Origin: Verrucomicrobiota bacterium
Lineage (GTDB): Bacteria; Verrucomicrobiota; Verrucomicrobiia; JADLBR01
Assembly: GCA_029560585.1 (NCBI GenBank)
Contig: JAKQKQ010000008.1
Span: 56,187-120,186 of the forward strand
DNA: 64,000 nucleotides
Direction: 5' to 3'
Under the pieces are notes generated by a model. That model saw only the letters and a list, made by a program, of their open reading frames with translations, had not been told where the DNA came from and did no database searches. The position numbers were made by a program, and so were the translations under genes. Positions 7,259-15,954 of the stretch are shown piece by piece. Positions within the stretch are counted from its first letter, which is position 1; each line of letters begins with the position of its first letter.

Positions 7259-8184
7259 TGATCGAGAACCCGCCGGCCGAGGTCTCCGGGGATGTCCTGA
7301 TGCTCGGGACGAGCCCGTACCCCGTCTATTTGCTCAAAGGGGAGGGCGCGGGCGTGCTTGTCGAGGGCACGATCGGCGCGATGGGACCGATGGTCGCGGA
7401 GCAGTTGGAAAAATTTGGCGTGCCCCTCGGCTACGTGAGGCGCGTGCTCGTGACCCACGCTCATCCCGACCACGTGATGGCCCTGCCGATGTTCCGGAAC
7501 CTCTTCCCCGGGGCGATTTTCACGGCGTCGGAGCTGGCCGCGAAGACCCTGCAGGTTGAGAAGGCCGTCGGCTTTTTCGCGAAGATCGACGGGATGCTGA
7601 CGGAGTCCTTGCTGAAGAGCGGGGTGATCGGGGAGCGCCACCGGCCCACCGCGTCGGTGGGGGCCACGATACCCATCGACGAGACTGTCGTGGAAGGCGA
7701 CACGATCGAGACCGCGGGGCTCTCGCTGAAGGTCATGGCCACGCCGGGGCACAGCGACTGCAGCACGAGCTTCTTCGAGCCGGGCAGGCGCATCCTCGTG
7801 AGCGCCGACGTCACGCCCTACTACATCTCCGCGCACGATTACTGGTGGCCGAACTACTTCACGGGCTACGCGGCGTACGTGGCGTCGATGGAACGCATGG
7901 CCGCCCTCGACGCGGAGGTCGTCTGCCTCGGCCACACCGCGACCATCCGCGGGGCCGACGAGGCGAAGGGGTTTTTTCAGCGGGCCATGGCGGCGACCGA
8001 GGCATACCACGGGCGCATCGTTTCGGAGGCCAAGGCCGGGCGCCCGGCGGCGGACATCGCCAACGGCCTGGCCGATGAGGTTTTCGAGAAACTGCCGCCG
8101 CTGCTGCCGCTGGATTTCTTCCAGAAGAACTGCGGGCTGCTGGTGAAACAATCGCTGAAGCACGCTGGCGTCGCAACCAGCTGA
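7255..8184 (+). CDS. MBL-fold metallohydrolase
   Basis: A 309-residue cytosolic metallo-beta-lactamase-fold protein. The metal motif THAHPDH gives H68, H70, D72 and H73. Further ligands are H166 (TPGHSDCS), D185 (VSADVTPY) and H227 (CLGHTAT). This is the full dinuclear site of thioesterase or glyoxalase-II-type members. The ATG at 7255 overlaps the activase stop as ATGA; another ATG three bases on would also work. In this acyl-CoA cluster a thioester hydrolase acting on a pathway intermediate is a reasonable inference, but the sequence does not show substrate specificity. The C-terminal third (about 235-309) is a helical extension with PPLLPLDFFQKNCGLL. Confidence 0.88.
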   Translation: MMIENPPAEVSGDVLMLGTSPYPVYLLKGEGAGVLVEGTIGAMGPMVAEQLEKFGVPLGYVRRVLVTHAHPDHVMALPMFRNLFPGAIFTASELAAKTLQVEKAVGFFAKIDGMLTESLLKSGVIGERHRPTASVGATIPIDETVVEGDTIETAGLSLKVMATPGHSDCSTSFFEPGRRILVSADVTPYYISAHDYWWPNYFTGYAAYVASMERMAALDAEVVCLGHTATIRGADEAKGFFQRAMAATEAYHGRIVSEAKAGRPAADIANGLADEVFEKLPPLLPLDFFQKNCGLLVKQSLKHAGVATS

Positions 8185-8205
8185 GACATACCGGAAGGAG
8201 ACACG

Positions 8206-9207
8206 ATGAGCGCCTCACGCATACTCGGGATCGGGCATTACCTGCCGCCAAAGGTCGTCACCAACTTCGACCTCATGAAGATGATGGAGACATCCAACGA
8301 ATTCATCGTCGAGCGCACGGGCGTTCACAAGCGCCGGCACGCGGAGCCGGACCAGGGTGCCACGGATCTCGCCGCGATCGCGTGCCGGGCCGCGGTCAAG
8401 GACGCCGGCCTGACGATGGACCAGATCGACCTGGTCATCATGAACACGATCACCCCGGATCACGCCGACCCGGGCAGCGCGTACTTTCTTCAGAGCAAGC
8501 TGGGCATGGAACATCGGCCCGCCCTTGAGATACGGGCGCAGTGCGCCGGGATCGTGTACGGGATGGCGATCGCGGAGTCGTTCATCGCCTCGGGCATGTA
8601 CCGCCACATCCTGATCGTCTGCAGCGAGGTCCTCTCGAAGCGGATGGATGGATCCTATGACGGCCGCAACATCGCGATCCTGTTGGGCGACGGGGCGGGG
8701 GCATTGGTCGTCGGTCCCGCGAAAGACGGGCAACCGGGCATCCTCTCAAGCATCATGCACACCGACGGCGGCGGCGCCAAGGTGCTGTACACGGCGGCGC
8801 CCGGCAGCGCGCTCGGTCGCCCGGACATGATCAACGCCGAGGACATCGAGAGCGGCCGAATCCACTTCCGCATGCTTGGCAAGGAGATGTTCCAGAACGG
8901 CGTCCTCCGCATGACCGAGGCGGTTTTCGAGGCGCTGGAGAAAAACGGGCTGAGGCTGGATGACATCGACGTTCTCATCCCTCACCAGGCCAATCTCCGC
9001 ATGCTCGAGGCGGTTGTCGAGAAGGTGGGAATCGCCAAAGAGAAGGTGTTCGTCAACGTCGATCAATTTGGCAACATGGCCTCCGCCTGCCTGCCGATCG
9101 CGCTTTATCAGGCCCGGGAATCGGGCATGGTGAAGCCGGGAAGCCTCGTCCTCCTCGTGGCGTTCGGGTCGGGTTTCGTCTGGGGCTCCACGCTGCTGCG
9201 GCTCTGA
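8206..9207 (+). CDS. FabH-like 3-oxoacyl-ACP synthase III family ketosynthase
   Basis: A 333-residue thiolase-fold condensing enzyme. The catalytic triad is complete: C113 in RAQCAGIVYGM, H260 in PHQANLRM and N290 in DQFGNMAS. The N-terminal RILGIGHYLPPKVV and ERTGVHKRRHA fit FabH. The ribosome site GGAAGGAGACACG precedes the ATG, and the gene follows the MBL gene by 21 bases. FabH proper starts fatty acid synthesis, but homologs in pathway clusters condense other acyl-CoAs or cleave 3-ketoacyl-CoAs. Standing at the end of a CoA-ligase/dehydratase cluster with no fab genes around, a pathway-specific role seems more likely than housekeeping FabH. It converges with the ROK gene across 45 bases holding a GC-rich hairpin (gcccg/cgggc). 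Confidence 0.88.
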   Translation: MSASRILGIGHYLPPKVVTNFDLMKMMETSNEFIVERTGVHKRRHAEPDQGATDLAAIACRAAVKDAGLTMDQIDLVIMNTITPDHADPGSAYFLQSKLGMEHRPALEIRAQCAGIVYGMAIAESFIASGMYRHILIVCSEVLSKRMDGSYDGRNIAILLGDGAGALVVGPAKDGQPGILSSIMHTDGGGAKVLYTAAPGSALGRPDMINAEDIESGRIHFRMLGKEMFQNGVLRMTEAVFEALEKNGLRLDDIDVLIPHQANLRMLEAVVEKVGIAKEKVFVNVDQFGNMASACLPIALYQARESGMVKPGSLVLLVAFGSGFVWGSTLLRL

Positions 9208-9252
9208 GCGAAGGCCCGGGCCGCGGGCCCTCCCGGGGGAGTTTCAGGCGGT

Positions 9253-10218
9253 CTACCGCGCCATGTGCTGTGCGGCGAGCAACAGAGCCCCGGTGGGGAC
9301 GACGTCCTCGCCCAACGCGGCGAGTCGGACCGGGGGCGGTGGCAGGAAGGCCTTCATGACGAACGGGGACAGGGCCGACTCGACGGCGGCACGCCAGGGT
9401 TCGCCGATGAGGGACAGGCCGCCGCCGAGCACGATTGCGGCGGGATGGAACAAGTGGACGGCGTGGGAGAGCGCAAAGGCGAGGTCGTTGGCGGTTTCGT
9501 TCAGAATGCGGCGGGCGAGGGGATCCCCCGCGGCGAGGGCGGCAGGGAGAAGGCGGGCTTCGCCCCCCGGGGTGTCGGGGAGGCTTTGCACGAGGGTGCC
9601 CGTGGCACCCGAATCGTGGAGGGCGCGTATCCTCTTATCCACGGCCCACCCGGAGCAGCGGTCCTCGATGATGGTGCCGGAGCGATCCAGGCGGATGTGT
9701 CCGAATTCGGCCTCGCCGGGCGTGGCGCCATGGTAGATGTGGCCACCGGTGACAAGTCCGCCTCCGACGCCGCTGCCAGAATTGGTATAGAAAACGGGAT
9801 CCGAGCCGCAGCCCGCGCCGAGGATGGCCTCGCCCAGGGTGGCGACGTTGGTATCGTTATCGACGATGGCGGGGGCGCCGCACAGGTCACCGAGCCATTC
9901 CCCGAGCGGGAAGTCATTCCATCCCTCGACGTGGTGCGAGCAGCAGATACGACCGGTGCGCCAATCGACGGGCCCGCCATAGCCGCAGCCGACGGCGGTC
10001 CAACGGTGTCCGTCATGCCGCCATCCGCGAACGGTCGCCTCGATCTGGGCGCGGATGCCGGCGCCGCCGGCCGCGCGATCCACGGCGCCCCGATGGCGCA
10101 GGCGGATGCGGCCGCCGGGGGTGCCAAGCGCGAGCTGGCATTTCGAGGCGCCGATCTCCAGCGCCAGCAGCGTCGGTGACGCATCAGCCGTTTGCCGTTT
10201 TCGCTTTTCGGTGGGCAC
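9253..10218 (-). CDS. ROK-family sugar kinase or regulator-like protein
   Basis: A 321-residue ROK protein without an N-terminal HTH, so it is more likely a sugar kinase than a repressor. Motifs are the phosphate loop LALEIGASKCQLAL (usual D-x-G-G-T changed to E-I-G-A-S), the catalytic aspartate region IVDNDTNVATLGE, SGSGVGGGLVTGGHIYHGA and PGEAEFGHI. The zinc motif CxCGxxGCxE expected after GH is missing: the stretch reads DRSGTIIEDRCSGWAVD, with one cysteine. A GTG start at 10218 is chosen because GAGGAAGG lies 5 bases upstream; the upstream in-frame TTG has no such site. It is the last gene of a minus-strand operon after DUF2961 and SIS genes. Confidence 0.85.
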   Translation of the reverse strand: MPTEKRKRQTADASPTLLALEIGASKCQLALGTPGGRIRLRHRGAVDRAAGGAGIRAQIEATVRGWRHDGHRWTAVGCGYGGPVDWRTGRICCSHHVEGWNDFPLGEWLGDLCGAPAIVDNDTNVATLGEAILGAGCGSDPVFYTNSGSGVGGGLVTGGHIYHGATPGEAEFGHIRLDRSGTIIEDRCSGWAVDKRIRALHDSGATGTLVQSLPDTPGGEARLLPAALAAGDPLARRILNETANDLAFALSHAVHLFHPAAIVLGGGLSLIGEPWRAAVESALSPFVMKAFLPPPPVRLAALGEDVVPTGALLLAAQHMAR

Positions 10219-10221
10219 GTG

Positions 10222-10288
10222 GCCTTCCTCAACGCTCAACAACCAACAATCAACTCCCAACAACGATCAAGAACACAGAACCCAGAAT
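10222..10288 (-). repeat. Nine-unit degenerate heptad tract between SIS and ROK genes
   Basis: Read on the minus strand from the SIS stop, the sequence splits into about nine heptads: attctgg, gttctgt, gttcttg, atcgttg, ttgggag, ttgattg, ttggttg, ttgagcg, ttgagga. It fills the whole gap. The last unit supplies the Shine-Dalgarno bases (gagga) for the GTG of the ROK gene. It is the clearest of four such tracts in the window. Confidence 0.65.
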
Positions 10289-10866
10289 TAGGAACTCGAT
10301 TCCATGAACGCGTAGCAGAGGAGGTGGCAGATGGTCATGTGGGCGTCCTCGACGCGACCGTAGTGGGCATCGTCGATGACGATGACGTGCTGGGCGATAT
10401 CGCGGATGCCGCCGGGTCTGGAGCCGGCGAGGGCGATGGTGACAAGGCCGTTGTCGCGGGCCCAGCGCAGGGCCTTAACGATATTGGGCGAGGCGCCGCT
10501 GACGGACATGCCGAGGGCGATATCGCCGGACCGCGCGTAGGTCTGGAGCTGGCGGACGAAGATGTCCTCGTAGGCATAGTCGTTGCCGAGGGCGGTGAGC
10601 CACGGCACGTTGTCATTGAGGGACATGACACGAAAGCGCCGTCCGATCTTGTCGGAAGCGCCCTTGCCGAGATCGGTTGCGAAGTGCGAGGCGTTGGCGG
10701 CGGAGCCACCGTTGCCGAAAGCGAAGATCTGGCGGTCGGCATCCAGCGCGGCGCGGAGGACGCCGACGAGTTCGGCGATTTTCTTGGGGGGGATGGACCG
10801 GAGCGCGCGCCCGTGCGCCTCGATGTAGCGACCGGTCCAGAGGGTGGCGGAGTCTTCGAGTGTCAT
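10288..10866 (-). CDS. SIS-domain phosphosugar isomerase (GmhA-like)
   Basis: A 192-residue single SIS domain. The sugar-phosphate loop FGNGGSAANASHFATDLGKG matches the NGGSA-D/N-A-xHFAxEL motif of sedoheptulose-7-phosphate isomerases, and the second loop MSVSGASPNIVKAL is the ligand-binding serine stretch. The length equals GmhA. The ATG at 10866 is chosen because the conserved fold starts right after it; upstream sequence in frame is non-coding shadow of the neighbour. It sits 8 bases after the DUF2961 stop. It could make heptose precursors for the envelope genes at 46-53 kb, or isomerize another sugar phosphate in this operon. The context with a ROK kinase favours a catabolic sugar role. 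Confidence 0.82.
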   Translation of the reverse strand: MTLEDSATLWTGRYIEAHGRALRSIPPKKIAELVGVLRAALDADRQIFAFGNGGSAANASHFATDLGKGASDKIGRRFRVMSLNDNVPWLTALGNDYAYEDIFVRQLQTYARSGDIALGMSVSGASPNIVKALRWARDNGLVTIALAGSRPGGIRDIAQHVIVIDDAHYGRVEDAHMTICHLLCYAFMESSS

Positions 10867-10874
10867 GGGTGCTT

Positions 10875-12053
10875 TCAGTTGATCTCTAGATCGTCGCGGG
10901 AGGGGAGGGGGGGGAAGGTGCCGTGGGGTTCGGTCTGGTACCAGAAGGCGACCGAGGCGATGTCGTCCTGGAGTGGGAGATAGCGGTGGCCGGCGCGCCA
11001 CCCGAGCGCCTGGATCGTGACGCGCAGGTCCTGGGTGAAGCGGACGGGGTCCGGGATGTGCCAGCGGTAGAGGCCGAAGCGCATCTGGGAATTGTAGAGG
11101 CCATCGGGCCGGATCACCTGGCAGAGCCCGGAGTACGGGGTCGTGAATTCCCGATAGCCGGCCGCGTCGCCCTGGTTGGTGGCGGGATCTCGGACGTGGA
11201 AATTGTAGGAGCCGCAGAAGTAGTCCTCCGTGCCCGTGCCGCAGATCGTCGGGAACTCCTTGTCGCCATCGATGAAGAACTTGATCTCGCCCTCGCCCCA
11301 CCAGCCGCTGCTGTGGACGCCCCAGCACAGGTAGGTGCCCGCGTAGTGGCCGCGGCCTTTGACGCCGTCGAGTATAATGAAGACATCCTTCTGGGGCAGG
11401 GGATTCACGCGGCGGAACTGCGCGTGGAGGTAGGCGGCGTCGTCGGCCACCGGACCCAGCGCGTAATCGATCTGGTAGTAGAGCCGCATCGGCTGCTCGG
11501 AGATGTTCGTCATGGTGATCTTGGCCTTCTTGCGAAACGGCATGGGCCAGTAGCAATTGTAGGCGCTGCCGGGATTGACACACACCGCCAGGGAGTTGAC
11601 CTGCGCGTACGGCCCCCAACCATTCGCGAAGAAATCGCCGACGGGGCACTCCACCGACGGATGCTCCTCGTCGTCCCAGTGCATGCGCAGGATGCTGAAG
11701 CGCCGGGTGCCCGTCGGCGTCATCCAGATGTGCTGGATCGCGCCCGGACCGGCGATCTCCGCCAGCGTGAACGTCTGGCCCGGTTTGATGTTCACGAACG
11801 GATTCACCTTCCAGCCGCGGCCCAGATCGCGCGCCGCATCCCCCGCCGTCCCCTGCTCCAGAGTCGCCGCCCCACCCTTGCCCTTCTCACCCGTGAAATT
11901 CTCCGGGCTGATCGACCGCGTCTGGACGTCCGAAAGCCGATGGAGGTTCTCAAGGCCCACCGCGAGCCCGTCAAACGCCGAAACCGCCGCCGGCCCCGCC
12001 ACCGCGAGACCCATCGAAATGAGGCCAAGGGACACGATTTGGAGAGATTTCAT
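10875..12053 (-). CDS. Secreted DUF2961 protein (GH172-type fructo/arabinofuranosidase family)
   Basis: A 392-residue protein with signal peptide MKSLQIVSLGLISMGLAVAG and cleavage near VSAF. DUF2961 motifs are clear: ISPENFTGEKGKGG near the N-terminus, GAIQHIWMTP, MHWDDEEHPSVECPVGDFF, SSGWWGEGEIKFFIDGD and GTGTEDYFCGSYNF. The glutamates in GEGEIKF and GTGTEDY are the positions used as catalytic acids in the characterized GH172 enzymes. The ATG at 12053 is chosen for its signal peptide. It is first gene of a minus-strand operon with a phosphosugar isomerase and a ROK kinase, consistent with furanoside breakdown outside and sugar metabolism inside. The exact linkage is unknown. Confidence 0.86.
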   Translation of the reverse strand: MKSLQIVSLGLISMGLAVAGPAAVSAFDGLAVGLENLHRLSDVQTRSISPENFTGEKGKGGAATLEQGTAGDAARDLGRGWKVNPFVNIKPGQTFTLAEIAGPGAIQHIWMTPTGTRRFSILRMHWDDEEHPSVECPVGDFFANGWGPYAQVNSLAVCVNPGSAYNCYWPMPFRKKAKITMTNISEQPMRLYYQIDYALGPVADDAAYLHAQFRRVNPLPQKDVFIILDGVKGRGHYAGTYLCWGVHSSGWWGEGEIKFFIDGDKEFPTICGTGTEDYFCGSYNFHVRDPATNQGDAAGYREFTTPYSGLCQVIRPDGLYNSQMRFGLYRWHIPDPVRFTQDLRVTIQALGWRAGHRYLPLQDDIASVAFWYQTEPHGTFPPLPSRDDLEIN

Positions 12054-12342
12054 AAGTTGGTGCAGGAGCGAAGCATGGGACACCGGGCTGCAGAAGGCAA
12101 GCCGGGGGTCACCCCACCCGGCAGGACCCCCAGGCAGCCGCGCCCACCCGGTCCGGGATATGGAAGGTTCCATACCGGGTGCCTGGCGGCCTGTCGGGGT
12201 GGGTGCCGCGCCCGGTTTTGGGCGGCGATTTTGGGGTCCCGGGGGATGGCGAAAAATAGTTGGCGTTCAGGTGGTTTTTTCGCTTGCCGGGGGGCGGGTT
12301 TCTCCTGCAACTTCGGGGCACGTTTCGAGAAGGTTTGACCCG

Positions 12343-15300
12343 ATGAGGAGAATGAGTCTGAACCGCGCCGCGCTACCGCTGGTCCTTCTGGCGGTATTGG
12401 CGCGCCCTTCTCAGGGGCAGACCAATCTGTGGGTGGGGCTGACCAACACGGGCGTGGCGCAGTATTGGACGAACGTCTCCAATTGGGCTCTGGCCAGCGT
12501 GCCGAATTCGACGGGGGCCGTCGCGAATTTCAACGTGGATCTGCAGAGCAATCTGACGGTTGCGCTGGGTCTGAGCGGCCCAATCACGAACCCCGCCCCT
12601 GTCAACATAACGAACAACGGCGTCCTGTTCACCGACATCGGGTCCGGGACGGACAACTCGATGGTCATCGGTGACACGGGGGACACGCTCAACTTCTTCG
12701 TGTTCGCGGGCGCCAACGCATTCGTCTCGAACAACAACACGCTGACCATCAGGACGAATGTCAGGTTCCTGAATGGTGTCCTGATCAAGTCGGGCAGCGG
12801 CACGCTGAGCTTGGACACAGAGAACATTATCGGCGAGGGGGACGGGGTTTGGCAGAACGTGCTGGGCGGGACACTGTCTTTCGGTGGCGGCGGCAACGCC
12901 CCGTATGTTGATTGGACCGCGATTAATAAGACGAATGGCGCGGGGACACTGCAACTTAACCGCGTCAGTGATTTTGACGACAACTTCGAGTTGGTGGTGG
13001 TGCTGCCGACCAACCACAACGTGGGTGTGGGCACAATGTATCTGAACGACACGGCGCCCGTCCTGGTGACCAACGATTTCGTGAAGACGGGCAACGGTGT
13101 GCTGTCCTTGAGCGGCGGCCTGGCGTTTCACGGCAGCAATGACATCACTGTGGCGGCGGGCCAGCTTCAAATTCGCAGCGAATCGAACCTGTTTTACCAG
13201 GGAAGCAACCTCGTGTTCGACGGCGACATCACCGTTAACAGCAACGCAATCTACTGGGCCATTTCGGACTTCAACAGCAACACGCAGCTGGGAACGACCA
13301 ACGGCGTCACGACGGTCAACGAGCTGGGGCAGCTGCGTTTCCAGAACATGACCAACAACTTGGCCTATGCCGAGCACATCACGCTTAACAGCACGCGCGG
13401 TGATGGCTCGCTGTACTTCGACCAGGCGGAGGTCAACCTGACCGGGCCGATCACGCTCGGCACGAACACCATCCTTAATGTCAGGATGGTCAACAACCTG
13501 CAGCGCGATGCGACCGTCAGCGGTACCATCGATGACGGTGCCGGGAGCTATAATGTGGTCTTCGCCGGGCAGAACGTCACCGCCCAGGATTCCAATTACC
13601 TCTCGCGGGCCCGGATGATCCTGACGGGATCCAACACCTACGGCGGCAATACCTACGTCACGCTCCGAAACGAATTGTCCGCGTCGGGCCAGACGATGTC
13701 GCTGGTGCTGAGCAACGGCAACAATCGGTTGCCGACCGGCACGACCGTGTTTCTCGGGGGAACGGGATTTGCCCAATTGAGCGGCGCCAACGGCGCGGCC
13801 AATGGCCGGATGGTGCTGGCTGGCGTGACGCAGCAGCTCGCGGGCCTCGAGACCATCGGGACCGGCACCAACAACGGCGTCGTGGGCGGCTCCTCGATCA
13901 TGTCGCTGCTCGACCTCAACATCGGCGGGACCCGGACGAACATCTTCGGCGGCTACATCGGCGGGACGCACCAGGATGAAAACAACCTGATGCTTCAGAA
14001 GTCGGGCACCGGCATGCTGGTCCTGACGAACAACGCCAATTCGTACATTGGGGGCACGCGCATCGCGAGCGGCCTCCTGGTGCTGGGCAACCCGGGCGAC
14101 GGCAGCGGGACTCTGGGTTCGGTCGGCCCTGGCTGGGTCACGAACGATGGCACGCTGGTGCTGGCGGCGAGCGGGGGCACCCATACCTTCAGCAATCTGG
14201 TGGCGGGCTCGGGCGACCTTGTGAAGATCGGCGGTTCGACCATAACGCTTGCGGGTTCGAATAGCTATCTCGGCGACACGATTTTAATGCAGGGGATCCT
14301 GAATCTCGCGGGGCCGACGCAGGACATCGTGCGCGGGGACCTCATTATTTCGATCGGGAACACCGGCCTGACGGCCCGCGCGCAGTTGATGGATTCAAAC
14401 CAGATCGCCGACACCAGCGTCGTCTACATCTCCCACCCCGGAAGCTCGGGCGAGGCTCGGTTCGTCTTGAACGGATTTGACGAGGTCTTCGGCGGGCTCA
14501 GCGGTACCCAGGCGACGCGGCCGCTGATCGTCGAGGCCGCGAGCGACAACGTGCCGAATCGGCCGGCGACCATGACGCTGAACGTCGCGGCGGGAGAGGG
14601 GTACAGCTACCGGGGCCTGCTGCGCGATGCGGCCGGCGCGGGCGGGTCCAATAGTCTCTTGTCGGTCGTGAAGGTGGGGCTGGGCACGCAGGAATTTGCC
14701 GGTGGCTCGGTCAACTACACCGGCCCGACGACGATCACGCAGGGCGTGTTGCGCCTCACGGATGCCACCGCCTTCCGCAGCGTTGTCACCAACGACGCAA
14801 TGCTGGAGCTGAACCGCACCTCCGGCTCCCACACGCATATCGCGGGGATTCACGGGATCGGTGACCTGAGCAAGGTCGGCAGTGGCACGATCACGCTGAC
14901 GAACAACAATACCTATACCGGGTCCACGTTCGTCCGCCAGGGCCGCCTCGACATCTTGGGCAACCAATCGGCTGCCACCGGCCTGGTCTCGGTCTTCTCG
15001 GGCGCGACGCTGGGTGGGACGGGCATCATCGGCGGCGCGACGTTCATCCAGAACGGGGGCATCCATGCGCCGGGCGTCGGGGCGGGAATCGAGACATTCT
15101 CGCTGGGGATGACGTATTCCAACAACGCGGTCCTCCAGTGGGAACTTCTCGCGAACGCGGCAGGCACTCGCGGGCTCCAGTTCGATGGCGTGGATCTTTC
15201 GGGCGGCGAGCTGAACGTTCTTTCGGGTGCCGACCTGAGCCTCCTGTTCAACAGCGCGGGCAGCGCGGTCGTGTGGACCAACAGTTTCTGGGATATCGCG

Positions 15301-15561
15301 CACCCGCAGCAGTGGCTCGTGATCGATCTGGCGGGCTCGGCAACGACGAACGGTGCCACGGCACTGTTTGACATCGCGTCGGTATCGGTGGATTCGATCG
15401 GCGCCACGCTGACGAAGGGCTACTTCTACACCAGCTATGGGCTCGGCGGGGATCTCTATCTGGGCTACGCGATTCCCGAACCCGAGGAGTGGATCCTGAC
15501 GCTCGTGGGCCTCTCCATCATGGGTTGGGTTGGCTGGCGCCGCCGCCAGCGGGACGCCTAG
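12343..15561 (+). CDS. Autotransporter-strand-repeat surface protein with PEP-CTERM anchor
   Basis: A 1072-residue secreted protein. The signal peptide is about residues 1-25 (ALPLVLLAVLARPSQGQ). The body is rich in Gly, Asn, Thr and Ser, built from passenger-associated beta-strand repeats such as GSGTITLTNNNTYTGST and GTGMLVLTNNANSYIGGT, and should form a long beta-helix. The C-terminus is a PEP-CTERM sorting signal: IPEPEEW, a membrane helix (ILTLVGLSIMGWVGW) and RRRQRD. Such tails are cut and anchored by an exosortase; none is in the window. The ATG at 12343 has GAGAAGG upstream. There is no transporter barrel, so it is not a true autotransporter. A second, shorter member is at 59640-61445. 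Confidence 0.9.
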   Translation: MRRMSLNRAALPLVLLAVLARPSQGQTNLWVGLTNTGVAQYWTNVSNWALASVPNSTGAVANFNVDLQSNLTVALGLSGPITNPAPVNITNNGVLFTDIGSGTDNSMVIGDTGDTLNFFVFAGANAFVSNNNTLTIRTNVRFLNGVLIKSGSGTLSLDTENIIGEGDGVWQNVLGGTLSFGGGGNAPYVDWTAINKTNGAGTLQLNRVSDFDDNFELVVVLPTNHNVGVGTMYLNDTAPVLVTNDFVKTGNGVLSLSGGLAFHGSNDITVAAGQLQIRSESNLFYQGSNLVFDGDITVNSNAIYWAISDFNSNTQLGTTNGVTTVNELGQLRFQNMTNNLAYAEHITLNSTRGDGSLYFDQAEVNLTGPITLGTNTILNVRMVNNLQRDATVSGTIDDGAGSYNVVFAGQNVTAQDSNYLSRARMILTGSNTYGGNTYVTLRNELSASGQTMSLVLSNGNNRLPTGTTVFLGGTGFAQLSGANGAANGRMVLAGVTQQLAGLETIGTGTNNGVVGGSSIMSLLDLNIGGTRTNIFGGYIGGTHQDENNLMLQKSGTGMLVLTNNANSYIGGTRIASGLLVLGNPGDGSGTLGSVGPGWVTNDGTLVLAASGGTHTFSNLVAGSGDLVKIGGSTITLAGSNSYLGDTILMQGILNLAGPTQDIVRGDLIISIGNTGLTARAQLMDSNQIADTSVVYISHPGSSGEARFVLNGFDEVFGGLSGTQATRPLIVEAASDNVPNRPATMTLNVAAGEGYSYRGLLRDAAGAGGSNSLLSVVKVGLGTQEFAGGSVNYTGPTTITQGVLRLTDATAFRSVVTNDAMLELNRTSGSHTHIAGIHGIGDLSKVGSGTITLTNNNTYTGSTFVRQGRLDILGNQSAATGLVSVFSGATLGGTGIIGGATFIQNGGIHAPGVGAGIETFSLGMTYSNNAVLQWELLANAAGTRGLQFDGVDLSGGELNVLSGADLSLLFNSAGSAVVWTNSFWDIAHPQQWLVIDLAGSATTNGATALFDIASVSVDSIGATLTKGYFYTSYGLGGDLYLGYAIPEPEEWILTLVGLSIMGWVGWRRRQRDA

Positions 15562-15613
15562 CAGCATCTGCGCCGCACGTCGGGGTCGTGGCGCCCCCCG
15601 CTTCTTTGGGTTC

Positions 15614-15842
15614 TAGCCCGGAGATTTCACAGCCTTGCGGGCTGTGAAATTCTGGGCTCTGGGAAAACCGCGCCATGAGAGCCATTTATTGGGAAAGGTC
15701 TGGCAAAGACTGGGATTTTTCGCGGTTGCAGAGTGTTTTTCGCGGACCGCTGGCCCCAGACCCTTCAAAGTCGCGCTCTTCGGAGCGCGGTTTTCCTTTG
15801 AGCCTGCATGTTTCACGCGGGAGCGTGAAATATGCAGGCTAG
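15614..15842. repeat. 229-bp interspersed palindromic element, copy 2
   Basis: Second copy of the element at 2173-2400, in the same orientation. Both ends are CTAG and the 18-base ends match as inverted repeats at 15 positions. In the right hairpin (15801-15840) one base change makes a G-U pair and the tetraloop changes from GGAA to GGGA, both still GNRA, so the structure is kept while the sequence drifts. The rest of the gap 15562-15954 shows no gene. Confidence 0.8.
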
Positions 15843-15954
15843 ACCATCCGCCGGGGTGTGAGATTTCCCGCGTTACGCTCCAGCGAATTCTCTGCCCCGG
15901 TTGCCCGATATTCTGGGTCGGAGATAGGATGAGCGGGGGAACCCTTGGGCACGC

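Noticed and set aside
6748..8163. Long minus-strand frame opposite the activase and MBL genes
   Set aside because: It covers two real genes in antisense and has shadow composition; no ribosome site or domain.
12373..14184. 603-codon minus-strand frame opposite the PEP-CTERM protein
   Set aside because: Repetitive passenger sequence has few stops in antisense; the product shows no known pattern.
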